Positions 51,004 through 60,253 of a DNA stretch of 63,000 nt are shown here, piece by piece. The notes beneath the pieces are model-generated. The model made no database searches, was not told where the DNA came from, and saw nothing but the letters and a program-made list of their open reading frames with translations. Position 1 is the stretch's first letter, and every line of letters starts with the position of its first letter. Both the position numbers and the translations under genes were made by a program. This DNA comes from an uncultured Hungatella sp. (GTDB lineage: Bacteria > Bacillota > Clostridia > Lachnospirales > Lachnospiraceae), in contig CAJUJV010000009.1 of the NCBI GenBank assembly GCA_910586845.1, positions 9,572-72,571 on the forward strand, in the 5' to 3' direction.

Positions 51004-52125
51004 TTACAATGTATAACGCTCATTCTTCTCCACGACGATCTTTACGTTCTCCGGTGTTCCGATGTACGTGGTATTGGCCCGGATAGTATCCCGGCTCTCC
51101 ACGATACAGTTTTCGATCACCGTATTGTCTCCGATATATACGTCATTGAGAATAATGGAATTCTTGATCACGCAGTTATTGCCCACATATACCTGTTTAA
51201 ATAAAACAGAGTTCTCCACCACGCCGTTGATGATGGTGCCGCTGGACACCAGGCTGTTTCTCACGTCAGCGCCCGGATTGTACTTGGCCGGCGGCAGATC
51301 GCCTACTTTGGAATAGATCTCCGGATACTGCCTGAAGAAATAATCTCTTACCTCCGGTTTCAGAAAATCCATATTGGTCTCATAATAGGACTCCACGGAC
51401 GCGATGTTGCTCCAGTAAGTGTTCAGCTCATATGCATAGATCCTCTTGATATTCTTATACCGTACCAGAATATCATTGACAAAGTCATACCGGTCTTCCT
51501 GAGCGCAGCGCTCCAAAAGCTCGATGAGCTGACGGCGGCGGATAATATAAATACCGCAGGAAATGGTGTTGGACTCAGCCATCATGGGCTTCTCCTGGAA
51601 ATCCAGGATCCGTCCGTCCTCATTGGTCTTGATCACGCCGAACCTGGTCACATCCGCCTCTGCCGGCATGGTCTTGCAGACTATGGTAATGTCGGCTTTT
51701 TTCTCGATGTGATACTCCAGAACCTTGTTGTAATCCAGTTTGTAGATACAGTCGCCGGATGTGATCACCACATATGGCTCGTGGCTGTTCTGTAAAAATG
51801 TCAGGTTCTGATACAGCGCATCTGCCGTGCCCCGATACCAGTCATTGTGTTCTGCCGTGATCGTCGGCGTGAACACGAACAGGCCTCCCTGCTTTCTTCC
51901 GAAATCCCACCATTTGGAGGAATTTAAGTGCTCGTTGAGGGAGCGGGAATTATACTGGGTAAATACCGCCACACTCTGAACGCGGGAATTGGACATGTTG
52001 CTCAGGGCAAAATCTATACTGCGGTAACTGCCTGCAATAGGCATGGCCGAAATGGCCCGCTTGTTGGACAGTTCCCGCATCCTCTTGCTGTTGCCGCCTG
52101 CTAAAACGATACCGATTGCTCTCAT
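51004..52125 (-). CDS. glgD: Glycogen biosynthesis protein GlgD
   Basis: 373 residues, an ADP-glucose pyrophosphorylase-like nucleotidyl transferase domain (IVLAGGNSKRMRELSNKRAI) plus a left-handed beta-helix of hexapeptide repeats (NSLVSSGTIINGVVENSVLF). GlgD is the regulatory partner of GlgC and has a divergent catalytic site: the GGxGxRL loop reads GGNSKRM. Its ATG 52125 overlaps the glgC stop (ATGA), so the two subunits are coupled. Confidence 0.94.
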   Translation of the reverse strand: MRAIGIVLAGGNSKRMRELSNKRAISAMPIAGSYRSIDFALSNMSNSRVQSVAVFTQYNSRSLNEHLNSSKWWDFGRKQGGLFVFTPTITAEHNDWYRGTADALYQNLTFLQNSHEPYVVITSGDCIYKLDYNKVLEYHIEKKADITIVCKTMPAEADVTRFGVIKTNEDGRILDFQEKPMMAESNTISCGIYIIRRRQLIELLERCAQEDRYDFVNDILVRYKNIKRIYAYELNTYWSNIASVESYYETNMDFLKPEVRDYFFRQYPEIYSKVGDLPPAKYNPGADVRNSLVSSGTIINGVVENSVLFKQVYVGNNCVIKNSIILNDVYIGDNTVIENCIVESRDTIRANTTYIGTPENVKIVVEKNERYTL

Positions 52126-53396
52126 CTCGCGCCACCTGCCTTCATAATGTAGTCTCCGCTGGCCAGTAAGCCCTCCGGGTAGTCTTCTGCTGTGGTTTCG
52201 CCGGAGATCGCCGTATTCTTGCCGACTTTTACATTGTCAGGGATGACGCTGTGTTCTCCGATGGTCACCAGGTCTGACTGATATACCTTGGGATCGTATT
52301 TGTTGGGGGCGACCTCACCGACTCCTAACTCTACATTGCTGCCGACCACCACATCTTCGGCTATGATAGCTTTCTTGACAATAGTGTTCTCACCGATGGT
52401 GCTTCCTCTCATGACGATGGAATCCCTCACCACGGCTCCTTTGGCGATAGTTACGCCGGCGCCGATGACGGAATTCCTCACTTCGCCGCAGATCTCTGTC
52501 CCCTCGCCGATGATGCTCTTCTCAATGACCGCATCCGCCGCTACAAACTGAGGAGGTATGATATCACTCTTGGTATAGATCTTCCAGTACTCTTCATAGA
52601 GATTGAATTCGGGAATGATATCAATGAGCTCCATGTTGGCTTCCCAGTAAGAACTCAGGGTTCCTACATCTTTCCAGTAGCCGTTGTACTCGTAGGCAAA
52701 GATCCTCTGTCCCTGACTGTGGCAGTGGGGAATCACATGTTTGCCGAAGTCACAGCTGGGTACCTCAGACAACTGTACCAGCGCGTCTTTTAAAACTTTC
52801 CAGCTGAATATATAGATACCCATGGATGCCAGATTGCTTCGCGGATTTGCCGGCTTCTCCTCGAATTCCGTGATTCGGTTGGTGTCATCTGTGATGACGA
52901 TACCGAAACGGCTGGCTTCTTCAATGGGCACAGGCATAGCAGCAATGGTGATATCTGCATTATTGGCCTTGTGATATTCCAGCATGACTTCATAATCCAT
53001 CTTGTAAATGTGATCTCCGGACAGGATCAGCACATATTCCGGATTGTACTGCTCCATGTACTCCAGATTCTGATAGATGGCATTGGCCGTTCCTGTGTAC
53101 CAATCGCTTCCCTTGCTTTTTTCATATGGAGGAAGCACAGTGACTCCGCCTACGTTTCTGTCCAGATCCCACGGAATACCGATCCCAATGTGAGTGTTCA
53201 GACGCAGCGGCTGGTACTGAGTCAATACACCTACAGTATCGACGCCGGAGTTGATGCAGTTACTCAGTGGGAAATCGATGATTCTGTATTTCCCGCCGAA
53301 GGATACTGCAGGTTTTGCTACTTTTTGGGTTAAGACTCCAAGACGGCTGCCTTGTCCCCCCGCCAAAAGCATGGCGATCATCTCTTTCTTGATCAC
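52122..53396 (-). CDS. glgC: Glucose-1-phosphate adenylyltransferase GlgC
   Basis: 424 residues. It has MLLAGGQGSRLGVLTQKVAK, the substrate loop GSDWYTGTANAIYQN, SGDHIYKMDY and a C-terminal beta-helix with hexapeptide repeats. It makes ADP-glucose, the donor for glycogen synthase. The start is GTG 53396, behind AGGTGATA; ATG 53381 is an alternative. A leader of nearly 490 nt precedes it, with repeats and a promoter-proximal hairpin that may attenuate glgCD transcription. Confidence 0.95.
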   Translation of the reverse strand: MIKKEMIAMLLAGGQGSRLGVLTQKVAKPAVSFGGKYRIIDFPLSNCINSGVDTVGVLTQYQPLRLNTHIGIGIPWDLDRNVGGVTVLPPYEKSKGSDWYTGTANAIYQNLEYMEQYNPEYVLILSGDHIYKMDYEVMLEYHKANNADITIAAMPVPIEEASRFGIVITDDTNRITEFEEKPANPRSNLASMGIYIFSWKVLKDALVQLSEVPSCDFGKHVIPHCHSQGQRIFAYEYNGYWKDVGTLSSYWEANMELIDIIPEFNLYEEYWKIYTKSDIIPPQFVAADAVIEKSIIGEGTEICGEVRNSVIGAGVTIAKGAVVRDSIVMRGSTIGENTIVKKAIIAEDVVVGSNVELGVGEVAPNKYDPKVYQSDLVTIGEHSVIPDNVKVGKNTAISGETTAEDYPEGLLASGDYIMKAGGAR

Positions 53397-53576
53397 GTTA
53401 TCACCTCTTGCTGTGTATTTTTCTGTCTGGCATTGAGCGGGCGGGCGGATAATCGGGCGGAAGGCGGGGCCGCGGCGCTTCGCTGGCGGCTTGTGGGGCC
53501 GGGGGAAGCTGGGATTTCGGCGGATGAGAGATTGATGTAGAAAACCGCGGAAATCTTTGTGGAGACGGGGCTCGCC

Positions 53577-53735
53577 GGGATGGGGAGCTCGTCTGACGAC
53601 TTCGCTTGGATTAAGCGGCTCGCCTTTGGCTTTGCCGGGACGGGCTCGTCTGGCAACTTCGCTTGGATTAATGGGGCTCGCCTTTGGCTTTGCCGGGACG
53701 GGCTCGCTGACGCTTCGCTTGGATTCAAGGGGACT
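53577..53735. repeat. Tandem repeats of about 60 bp in the glgC leader
   Basis: Units start near 53580, 53639 and 53697 (the third shortened). They share GGCTCGTCTG, ACTTCGCTTGGATTAA and GGCTCGCCTTTGGCTTTGCC. Open frames across them in both directions (53393-53788 minus, 53559-53804 plus) have repeat-derived composition and no ribosome sites, so I do not call genes. The rest of 53397-54000 holds the small RNA candidate and two promoters. Confidence 0.65.
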
Positions 53736-53803
53736 GGGGATTTGACTCCGCAGTGGCTCTCGCTTCCGCTGCGCTCCAGCTCGATCACGGGCTTCGCCCT
53801 ATG

Positions 53804-53885
53804 AAAAAGTACAGTTATTCAGCTGCTTACGTGCAAGCACGACGCCGCTTCTTAACTGCACTTTTTCGCACTGCTCATTGCTTAC
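53804..53885 (-). ncRNA. Predicted short RNA or attenuator upstream of glgCD
   Basis: A minus-strand promoter starts RNA near 53885. A 14-bp stem with one mismatch (AAAAAGTGCAGTTA against TAACTGTACTTTTT, 53866-53853 and 53817-53804) then ends in a T-run, giving about 82 nt. GTAAGCA occurs twice, once near the 5' end and once inside, where CGTG/CACG forms an inner hairpin. It may be a small RNA, or a conditional terminator controlling the glycogen genes. Confidence 0.5.
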
Positions 53886-53891
53886 GTGGAC

Positions 53892-53920
53892 ATTATACCA
53901 CATTTCCTGGAAATAGTGAA
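53892..53920 (-). promoter_or_regulatory. Leftward promoter of the glgCD leader
   Basis: On the minus strand TTCACT (53920-53915), 17 nt, TATAAT (53897-53892). Confidence 0.55.
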
Positions 53921-53996
53921 TAAATTCTTCCCAGTTTCTTAATGTTTTTCGGGGGATTTTTGAGTTTTTTCTGTAATAAAAGGTCTTGTTGGGGTC

Positions 53997-54025
53997 TTGA
54001 ATCGATGATTAAAATAAAGTATAAT
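53997..54025 (+). promoter_or_regulatory. asnS promoter
   Basis: TTGAAT (53997-54002), 17 nt, TATAAT (54020-54025). It leaves a leader of only about 30 nt with AAAGGAG, so there is no room for a T-box. Confidence 0.7.
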
Positions 54026-54061
54026 TAGGAACATGTACTAATCAGGGAAAAGGAGATTGTT

Positions 54062-55453
54062 ATGGATTTAGTGACTGTGAGAGAAATATATAGAAACAGG
54101 AGTCAATTTCTGGATAAGCAGGTGTCGGTGGGGGGATGGGTCCGCAGTGTCAGGGATTCTAAGTCTTTTGGATTTGTGGTTTTGAGCGACGGGTCTTATT
54201 TTGAACCGCTTCAGGTTGTTTATCATGATACTATGGATAATTTTGATGAGATCAGCAGGCTCAATGTAGGGGCGGCTCTTATTGTTACGGGCACTCTGGT
54301 GGCTACGCCTCAGGCGAAGCAGCCTTTTGAGATTCAGGCCTCTGAGATCACGGTGGAGGGGCCGTCTGCTCCTGATTATCCTCTTCAGAAAAAGCGCCAC
54401 AGTTTTGAATATCTCAGGACCATCTCTCATCTGCGTCCCAGAACCAACACGTTTCAGGCCGTGTTCCGGGTCCGCTCTCTGATCGCTTATGCGATCCATC
54501 AGTATTTCCAGGAGCGGGATTTTGTCTATGTCCATACGCCGCTTATTACTTCCAGCGACTGTGAAGGGGCCGGCGAGATGTTTCAGGTGACTACCATGGA
54601 TCTTGAGAATATTCCCAGGACCCCTGAAGGGGCTGTGGATTTCTCCCAGGACTTTTTCGGCAAGCCCACCAGCCTGACTGTAAGCGGTCAGCTTAACGGC
54701 GAGACTTATGCCATGGCTTTCCGCAATATCTATACTTTCGGTCCTACTTTCCGGGCTGAGAACTCCAACACCACCCGCCATGCGGCCGAGTTCTGGATGA
54801 TCGAGCCGGAGATGGCTTTCGCCGATCTGGAAGACAATATGGCCGTGGCTGAAGGGATGCTGAAATATATTATCCGCTTTGTGCTGGAACATGCCCCTGA
54901 GGAGATGAACTTCTTCAATCAATTTGTGGACAAAGGGCTTCTGGACCGGTTAAACGGCGTCCTGAACTCCGAATTCGGACATGTGACCTATACCGAGGCC
55001 GTGGAGATCCTGGAGAAGAACAACGATAACTTTGATTATAAGGTGTTCTGGGGCTGCGACCTGCAGACAGAACATGAAAGATATCTGACGGAACAGGTGT
55101 TTAAAAAGCCTGTGTTTGTCACCGATTATCCCAAGGAGATCAAGGCCTTCTACATGAAGCTGAACGAAGACGGGAAGACCGTGGCGGCCATGGACTGCCT
55201 GGTTCCCGGTATCGGCGAGATCATCGGCGGAAGCCAGCGTGAAGACAACTATGAGAAACTGGCGGCCCGCATGAAGGAGCTGGGACTGAAAGAAGAAGAC
55301 TACGGCTTCTACCTGGATCTGCGCCGTTACGGTTCCGCACGCCACTCCGGTTTCGGACTGGGGTTTGAGAGATGTGTGATGTACCTGACCGGCATGTCCA
55401 ACATCCGCGACGTGATCCCCTTCCCCAGAACCGTCAATAACTGCGAGTTATAA
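54062..55453 (+). CDS. asnS: Asparaginyl-tRNA synthetase
   Basis: 463 residues, class IIb. The N-terminal OB-fold (VSVGGWVRSVRDSKSFGFVV) binds the anticodon. The catalytic core has motif 2 (FRAENSNTTRHAAEFWMIEP) and motif 3 (GFGLGFERCVMYL). Asparagine-type residues distinguish it from AspS. ATG 54062 follows AAAGGAG. Its presence implies direct Asn-tRNA charging rather than only the GatCAB route. Confidence 0.97.
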   Translation: MDLVTVREIYRNRSQFLDKQVSVGGWVRSVRDSKSFGFVVLSDGSYFEPLQVVYHDTMDNFDEISRLNVGAALIVTGTLVATPQAKQPFEIQASEITVEGPSAPDYPLQKKRHSFEYLRTISHLRPRTNTFQAVFRVRSLIAYAIHQYFQERDFVYVHTPLITSSDCEGAGEMFQVTTMDLENIPRTPEGAVDFSQDFFGKPTSLTVSGQLNGETYAMAFRNIYTFGPTFRAENSNTTRHAAEFWMIEPEMAFADLEDNMAVAEGMLKYIIRFVLEHAPEEMNFFNQFVDKGLLDRLNGVLNSEFGHVTYTEAVEILEKNNDNFDYKVFWGCDLQTEHERYLTEQVFKKPVFVTDYPKEIKAFYMKLNEDGKTVAAMDCLVPGIGEIIGGSQREDNYEKLAARMKELGLKEEDYGFYLDLRRYGSARHSGFGLGFERCVMYLTGMSNIRDVIPFPRTVNNCEL

Positions 55454-55482
55454 TCATCGAAACCTGCCAAGGAGGAACTGAC

Positions 55483-56559
55483 ATGAAATTTATCCACACT
55501 GCCGATGTCCACTGGGGCATGACTCCGGACAGCGACAAGCCCTGGTCCCGGGAGCGGGCACAGGCTGTCAAGGATACATTTTCCCAGATCGTCACAAAGG
55601 CCCGGGAGATGGAGGCCGATTTTCTGTTCATCTCCGGAGACCTGTTCCACCGGCAGCCTCTGCAAAAAGATTTAAAAGAGATCAACTATCTCTTTACCAC
55701 CATACCTTCGGTACACATTGTGATCATCGCAGGCAATCATGACCGGATCCGGAGCAATTCGGCTCTCCACAGTTTTACCTGGTGCTCCAATGTGACGTTT
55801 TTTATGAACGACCAGATGAGCAGTGTGTATTTTGAGGACTGCAATGTGGAAGTTCACGGATTCAGCTATACCACCACCGAGATCCGGGAGAACCGGGCAG
55901 ACCATCTGACCGTTCCCCTGGATGGCCGGATCCATATCCTGATGATCCACGGCGGAGATGCCAGCCATCTTCCTTTTGATAAAAATGCCCTGGGGGCGTC
56001 GGATTTTTCCTACATCGCCCTGGGCCATGTCCATAAGCCGGAGATCCTGATCCCCGACAAGATGGCTTACCCCGGCTCCCCGGAACCTCTGGACAAGACA
56101 GAGACCGGGGTTCACGGCATCATCAGGGGGGAGATCCATGATTCCACCCGAAAGGTCACATCCCTGGAATTTCTGCCTCTGTGCCGTTCTCAGTATATCC
56201 CCCTGGCGGTAAATATCACCCCGGCCACCACCAACACGGAGCTGGAGATGAAGATCTCCCAGGAGATCGAACGGCGGGGACGCCACCATATCTACCGTTT
56301 CCGCATCCGGGGCATGAGGGATCCTGAGATGGAATTTGACCTGGAAAATCTCCTGTCCAAATTCCGGATCGTGGAGATCACGGACGAATCGGAACCTCAA
56401 TATGATTTCAGCGCCCTGTTTGCGGAACATCCCAGCGATATGATCGGATTCTATATCCGGGCTCTCCAGAAGCCCGATATGAGCGCCGTGGAGAAAAAGG
56501 CTCTGTACTACGGGATCAACGCCCTTCTCCGCACTACCGACGAAAGGAGCCCCTCATGA
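55483..56559 (+). CDS. SbcD/YhaO-like DNA exonuclease subunit
   Basis: 358 residues, an Mre11-type metallophosphoesterase: HTADVHWGM, FISGDLFHR, IAGNHDRIRS, MIHGGDASH and ALGHVHKPE give all five metal motifs. The C-terminal part binds the partner ATPase. The start ATG 55483 has AAGGAGG. It overlaps the SbcC-like gene by 4 nt, so a stable complex is likely. Length and partner resemble B. subtilis YhaO more than SbcD. Confidence 0.9.
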   Translation: MKFIHTADVHWGMTPDSDKPWSRERAQAVKDTFSQIVTKAREMEADFLFISGDLFHRQPLQKDLKEINYLFTTIPSVHIVIIAGNHDRIRSNSALHSFTWCSNVTFFMNDQMSSVYFEDCNVEVHGFSYTTTEIRENRADHLTVPLDGRIHILMIHGGDASHLPFDKNALGASDFSYIALGHVHKPEILIPDKMAYPGSPEPLDKTETGVHGIIRGEIHDSTRKVTSLEFLPLCRSQYIPLAVNITPATTNTELEMKISQEIERRGRHHIYRFRIRGMRDPEMEFDLENLLSKFRIVEITDESEPQYDFSALFAEHPSDMIGFYIRALQKPDMSAVEKKALYYGINALLRTTDERSPS

Positions 56560-58436
56560 AATTTATCGAACTTCAGATAAAAGGCTTTGGAAAATTTCAT
56601 GACCGCACCATCTCATTTCAGGACGGCTTAAACGTAGTCTATGGAAAAAACGAAGCAGGCAAATCCACGATCCACACCTTTATCCGGGGTATGCTCTTCG
56701 GTATCCAGCCTCAGAGAGGCCGTGCCTCCAGAAATGATCTCTACAGCAAATATGAGCCGTGGGAAAACAGCGGCACCTACGAAGGCGCCCTCCGACTGGA
56801 GCAGGGGGGACACACTTACCGGATCGAACGCAGCTTTCAGAAGAACCGGAAGGATCTCCGGGTCATCGACGAGACACTGGGCAAATCTCTGGAGCCTGCC
56901 AGGGCTGTCTTAGACCAGCTGCTGTGCGGTTTGAGCGAGACGGCTTACAACAACACCGTCAGCATCGGACAGCTGAAAAGCGCCACTGAGGCAGGGATGG
57001 TGTCAGAACTGAAAAATTATATCGCCAACATGAACACCACCGGCAATATGGCCCTGAACATTACCCGGGCCACGGATTATCTGAAGGCCCAGAAGAAACA
57101 GCTGGAAGCCCAGCTGGTGCCCGAGGCCGCCCGTTCCTACACCTCCCTTCTGGGAGAGATCAAGACCCTGGAGAAGGAGATCTCCGCCCCGGAGTACGTC
57201 AATCAGCTTCCTGCCTATCAGAAGATGCGCACGGATGTGCGGTCCGAGATTGAGGCAAAACAGAAGGAAAAGGAAGCTCTGCTCCAGAAAACGGCCAGAG
57301 GCCGTCAGGTTCTTGCCCAGAATCAGTTTACAGATATACACTCTATTGAGGAATATGAAAAAAAGACTCAGGATGTCTATGAAGACTATCTCCAGACCAG
57401 GGCAGCCTGCGACAGCAGATCCCGGCGGGTTTTCCAGATAGTCATGTTTCTCCTGGGCGCCGGTTTTCTCGCCTGCGGCCTGTACTTTCATTCCCTCGGA
57501 GAATGGAATCCTGTCACAGACTATCTCTTTAATTTGAATATCGATTTTCCCGGAACTGCCGTTTTTGTGATTATGATTTCCCTGTCCGTCTTTTTCTGCC
57601 TGACAGGAGCCCTGTCGGTGTGGAAAGGGAAACGGCTTATCAAAGAGGCGGCCTTATCGTCCCAGGTCCTCAGAGAGTCCTTTTCCAGACAGCTGGGAGA
57701 CGGAACCGTCTCTCCCCAGGCCATGGAAGCGTTCCAGACAAGGATGGCGGAATTTAAGCGTCTCAGCGCTGCCATGGACAGATCCGAAGAGGCCGTCAGC
57801 CGTCTGGCAGACGAGATCAGCGCTCTTCAGACAAAACAGAATGACTGCAGCCAGGTCATCGAAAAGCAGCAGAAGCTTCAGTGGGAGCTGGAAAAGAAGC
57901 TGGAGCTCCTCTCCGGCTATAAGACTCAGACAGACGTGCTCCGCCGGACGCTGGCGGAAAATAACCGGCTGACCCGGGAGATCTCGGCCATCGATCTGGC
58001 TCACGACACCATGACCGAGCTGTCCTCCTCTATCCGGGATTCTTTCGGTCTCTATCTGAACAAGACCGCCTCGGAGCTGATCGACGGCATCACCGGAGGC
58101 GTCTACAAGAGCATCAGCATCGATGAGAATCTGAACGCGTTTATGAATACTCCCGTGCGGCTGATTCCTCTGGAACAGGTCAGCAGCGGCACCATGGACC
58201 AGATCTACCTGGCTCTGCGGCTGGCCGCCGCCGGCCTGATCCAGAGCGGCCAGGAGGAACCTTTTCCTCTGATCTTCGACGACAGCTTCGTCCTCTATGA
58301 CGAGGACCGTCTGAAAAGCGTGCTGAAATGGCTGCCTGAGACCTACGACGGGCAGATCATTATCTTCACCTGTCATCAGAGAGAGGCACAGATGCTGACA
58401 GCCAACCAGATCGCATACCATTTTATCGAAATATAA
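56556..58436 (+). CDS. SbcC/YhaN-like ATPase with two membrane segments
   Basis: 626 residues. Rad50-type head: QIKGFGKFHDR, Walker A YGKNEAGKST (29-38), signature VSSGTMDQIYLALRLA, Walker B FPLIFDDSF, and THQR-type CHQRE. Two coiled coils are interrupted in the middle by two membrane helices (VFQIVMFLLGAGFLACGLYF and AVFVIMISLSVFFCLTGAL) in place of a zinc hook. The Mre11-like partner would therefore be tethered at the inner membrane face. The start overlaps the partner's stop (ATGA). Confidence 0.9.
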   Translation: MKFIELQIKGFGKFHDRTISFQDGLNVVYGKNEAGKSTIHTFIRGMLFGIQPQRGRASRNDLYSKYEPWENSGTYEGALRLEQGGHTYRIERSFQKNRKDLRVIDETLGKSLEPARAVLDQLLCGLSETAYNNTVSIGQLKSATEAGMVSELKNYIANMNTTGNMALNITRATDYLKAQKKQLEAQLVPEAARSYTSLLGEIKTLEKEISAPEYVNQLPAYQKMRTDVRSEIEAKQKEKEALLQKTARGRQVLAQNQFTDIHSIEEYEKKTQDVYEDYLQTRAACDSRSRRVFQIVMFLLGAGFLACGLYFHSLGEWNPVTDYLFNLNIDFPGTAVFVIMISLSVFFCLTGALSVWKGKRLIKEAALSSQVLRESFSRQLGDGTVSPQAMEAFQTRMAEFKRLSAAMDRSEEAVSRLADEISALQTKQNDCSQVIEKQQKLQWELEKKLELLSGYKTQTDVLRRTLAENNRLTREISAIDLAHDTMTELSSSIRDSFGLYLNKTASELIDGITGGVYKSISIDENLNAFMNTPVRLIPLEQVSSGTMDQIYLALRLAAAGLIQSGQEEPFPLIFDDSFVLYDEDRLKSVLKWLPETYDGQIIIFTCHQREAQMLTANQIAYHFIEI

Positions 58437-58452
58437 GTGAGGAGAGCAGGCC

Positions 58453-60195
58453 TTGAAAAATATTCTCGGTTTCTACCTGAAGCCTTATTACGGACGTATG
58501 GCGTGGGGAATTTTTATAAAGTTTACCGGGACCATCATGGACCTGCTTCTCCCATGGACTCTGGCCTACATGATCGACCAGGTGATCCCATCCGGCCGCC
58601 GGGAAGAGCTCTTCTTCTGGGGCGGCTTTATGGTTCTGTGCTCTTTTCTCGCCGTCCTGTTCAATATCATGGCTAACCGCATGGCCTCCAGAGTGGCCAG
58701 CGATGCCATCTACACGGTCCGGGAGGACCTGTTTGCCAGGGTTATGTACCTGTCCCATGAAGACGGGGACCGGATCACAAGGCCGTCTCTCATCTCCCGG
58801 CTGACCGGTGATACCTACTATGTCCATCAGATGCTTACCCGGGTACAGCGCCTTGGAGTTCGGGCTCCTATCCTCCTTCTGGGAGGCGTGGCCATGACCA
58901 TGATCCTGGATCCGGTTCTCGCCTGTGTGCTTCTGGCCACCATGCCTCTTCTGACCATGGTGGTGATTGTGGTGTCCAGAAAGGGAATCCCTCTTTTTGC
59001 CGCCCTCCAGTCATCCGTAGACGGATTTGTCCGTCTGGTACGGGAAGACATCGCCGGAATCCGGGTCATTAAAGCCCTGTCAAAAGAGGATTATGAGAGG
59101 GAACGCTGCGACAGGCTCAATCTGGAGGTGACGGCTGCCGGACAGAAGGCGGCCATGACTACTGCAGTCAGCAACCCTGCCATGAATATTTTCCTGAATC
59201 TGGGTCTGGTGGGTGTCATTATCGTCGGAGCTTACCGGGTCAATGCCGGCACCTGCCAGGTGGGAAAGATTCTGGCTTTTATGACCTATTTTACCATCAT
59301 TCTCAATGCCATGATGTCCATCTCCCGTATGTTTGTCATCATCTCTCAGGCAGCGGCTTCGGCAGAGAGAATCGATCAGGTACTGTCTTCCAATGACGAG
59401 AGACAGTCCCGGGCCGGCGGAAATTCAGATGAAAACCATATTCCGAAGCAGCATTCCGGCTCCGCCGATCTGGTCCCCCATATTGAATTTGACCATGTAT
59501 CCTTTTCTTACAACAAGAATCAGCCGGATCTGTCCGACATCAGTTTCTGCCTGAACCGGGGAGAGACCCTGGGCATCATCGGCTCCACCGGTTCCGGGAA
59601 AACCACTGTCATCAATCTTCTGATGGGGTTTTACCGGCCTGACCGGGGACGGATCCGTATAGACGGACAGGATACAGCCGGGATGGATCTTAAAAGTCTC
59701 CGCAGCCGTTTCGGAGCCGTTTTTCAGAATGATGTGATTTTCGAAAATAGTATTTTTAAAAATATCGTCATGGGGAGGCAACTGACTCCTGATCAGGCCC
59801 AGAAAGCCCTGGAACATGCCAGAGCCGCAGAATTTGTGAAAGAAAAAGGCGGGCTGGACCAGCAGCTGGATATCCGGGGCGCCAACTTAAGCGGCGGTCA
59901 GAAGCAGCGTCTCCTCATCGCCCGTGCCCTGGCCGACAATCCGGAGATCCTTGTTCTGGACGACTCTTCCAGCGCCCTGGATTATAAGACCGATGCCGCT
60001 CTGAGACAGGAACTCAACGATCATTTCCGCCGGACCACCTGTGTCATCATCGCCCAGCGGGTCAGCTCTGTCATGAGCGCAGATCATATTCTGGTTCTGG
60101 AAGACGGAAAAGCTGTCGGCTACGGGACTCATGAACATCTGATGGAGACCTGTGCCATTTACCGGGAGATCGGCAGTTCCCAGATGGGGGCGTGA
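58453..60195 (+). CDS. ABC exporter half-transporter A (degenerate Walker B)
   Basis: 580 residues: six-helix type I exporter domain (about 1-310) and an ATPase domain with Walker A GSTGSGKTT, signature LSGGQ and Walker B ILVLDDSSSALD, in which Asp replaces the catalytic Glu. The start is TTG 58453 (LKNILGFYL) behind GGAG. It is followed at once by a second half-transporter, and the pair matches heterodimeric multidrug or lipid exporters such as BmrCD or TM287/288. Confidence 0.9.
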   Translation: MKNILGFYLKPYYGRMAWGIFIKFTGTIMDLLLPWTLAYMIDQVIPSGRREELFFWGGFMVLCSFLAVLFNIMANRMASRVASDAIYTVREDLFARVMYLSHEDGDRITRPSLISRLTGDTYYVHQMLTRVQRLGVRAPILLLGGVAMTMILDPVLACVLLATMPLLTMVVIVVSRKGIPLFAALQSSVDGFVRLVREDIAGIRVIKALSKEDYERERCDRLNLEVTAAGQKAAMTTAVSNPAMNIFLNLGLVGVIIVGAYRVNAGTCQVGKILAFMTYFTIILNAMMSISRMFVIISQAAASAERIDQVLSSNDERQSRAGGNSDENHIPKQHSGSADLVPHIEFDHVSFSYNKNQPDLSDISFCLNRGETLGIIGSTGSGKTTVINLLMGFYRPDRGRIRIDGQDTAGMDLKSLRSRFGAVFQNDVIFENSIFKNIVMGRQLTPDQAQKALEHARAAEFVKEKGGLDQQLDIRGANLSGGQKQRLLIARALADNPEILVLDDSSSALDYKTDAALRQELNDHFRRTTCVIIAQRVSSVMSADHILVLEDGKAVGYGTHEHLMETCAIYREIGSSQMGA

Positions 60196-60253
60196 GGCGG
60201 CGGAGAAGACTTTGGACCACACAGAGCAGAAGAAGGGAAAGGAGAGAAAACAC

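Noticed and set aside
53393..53804. Possible small repeat proteins upstream of glgC
   Set aside because: The frames follow the 60-bp DNA repeats, exist on both strands and lack ribosome sites.
54026..54061. T-box or other tRNA-sensing leader for asnS
   Set aside because: Only about 30 nt separate the predicted start from the ATG, far too short for a T-box.
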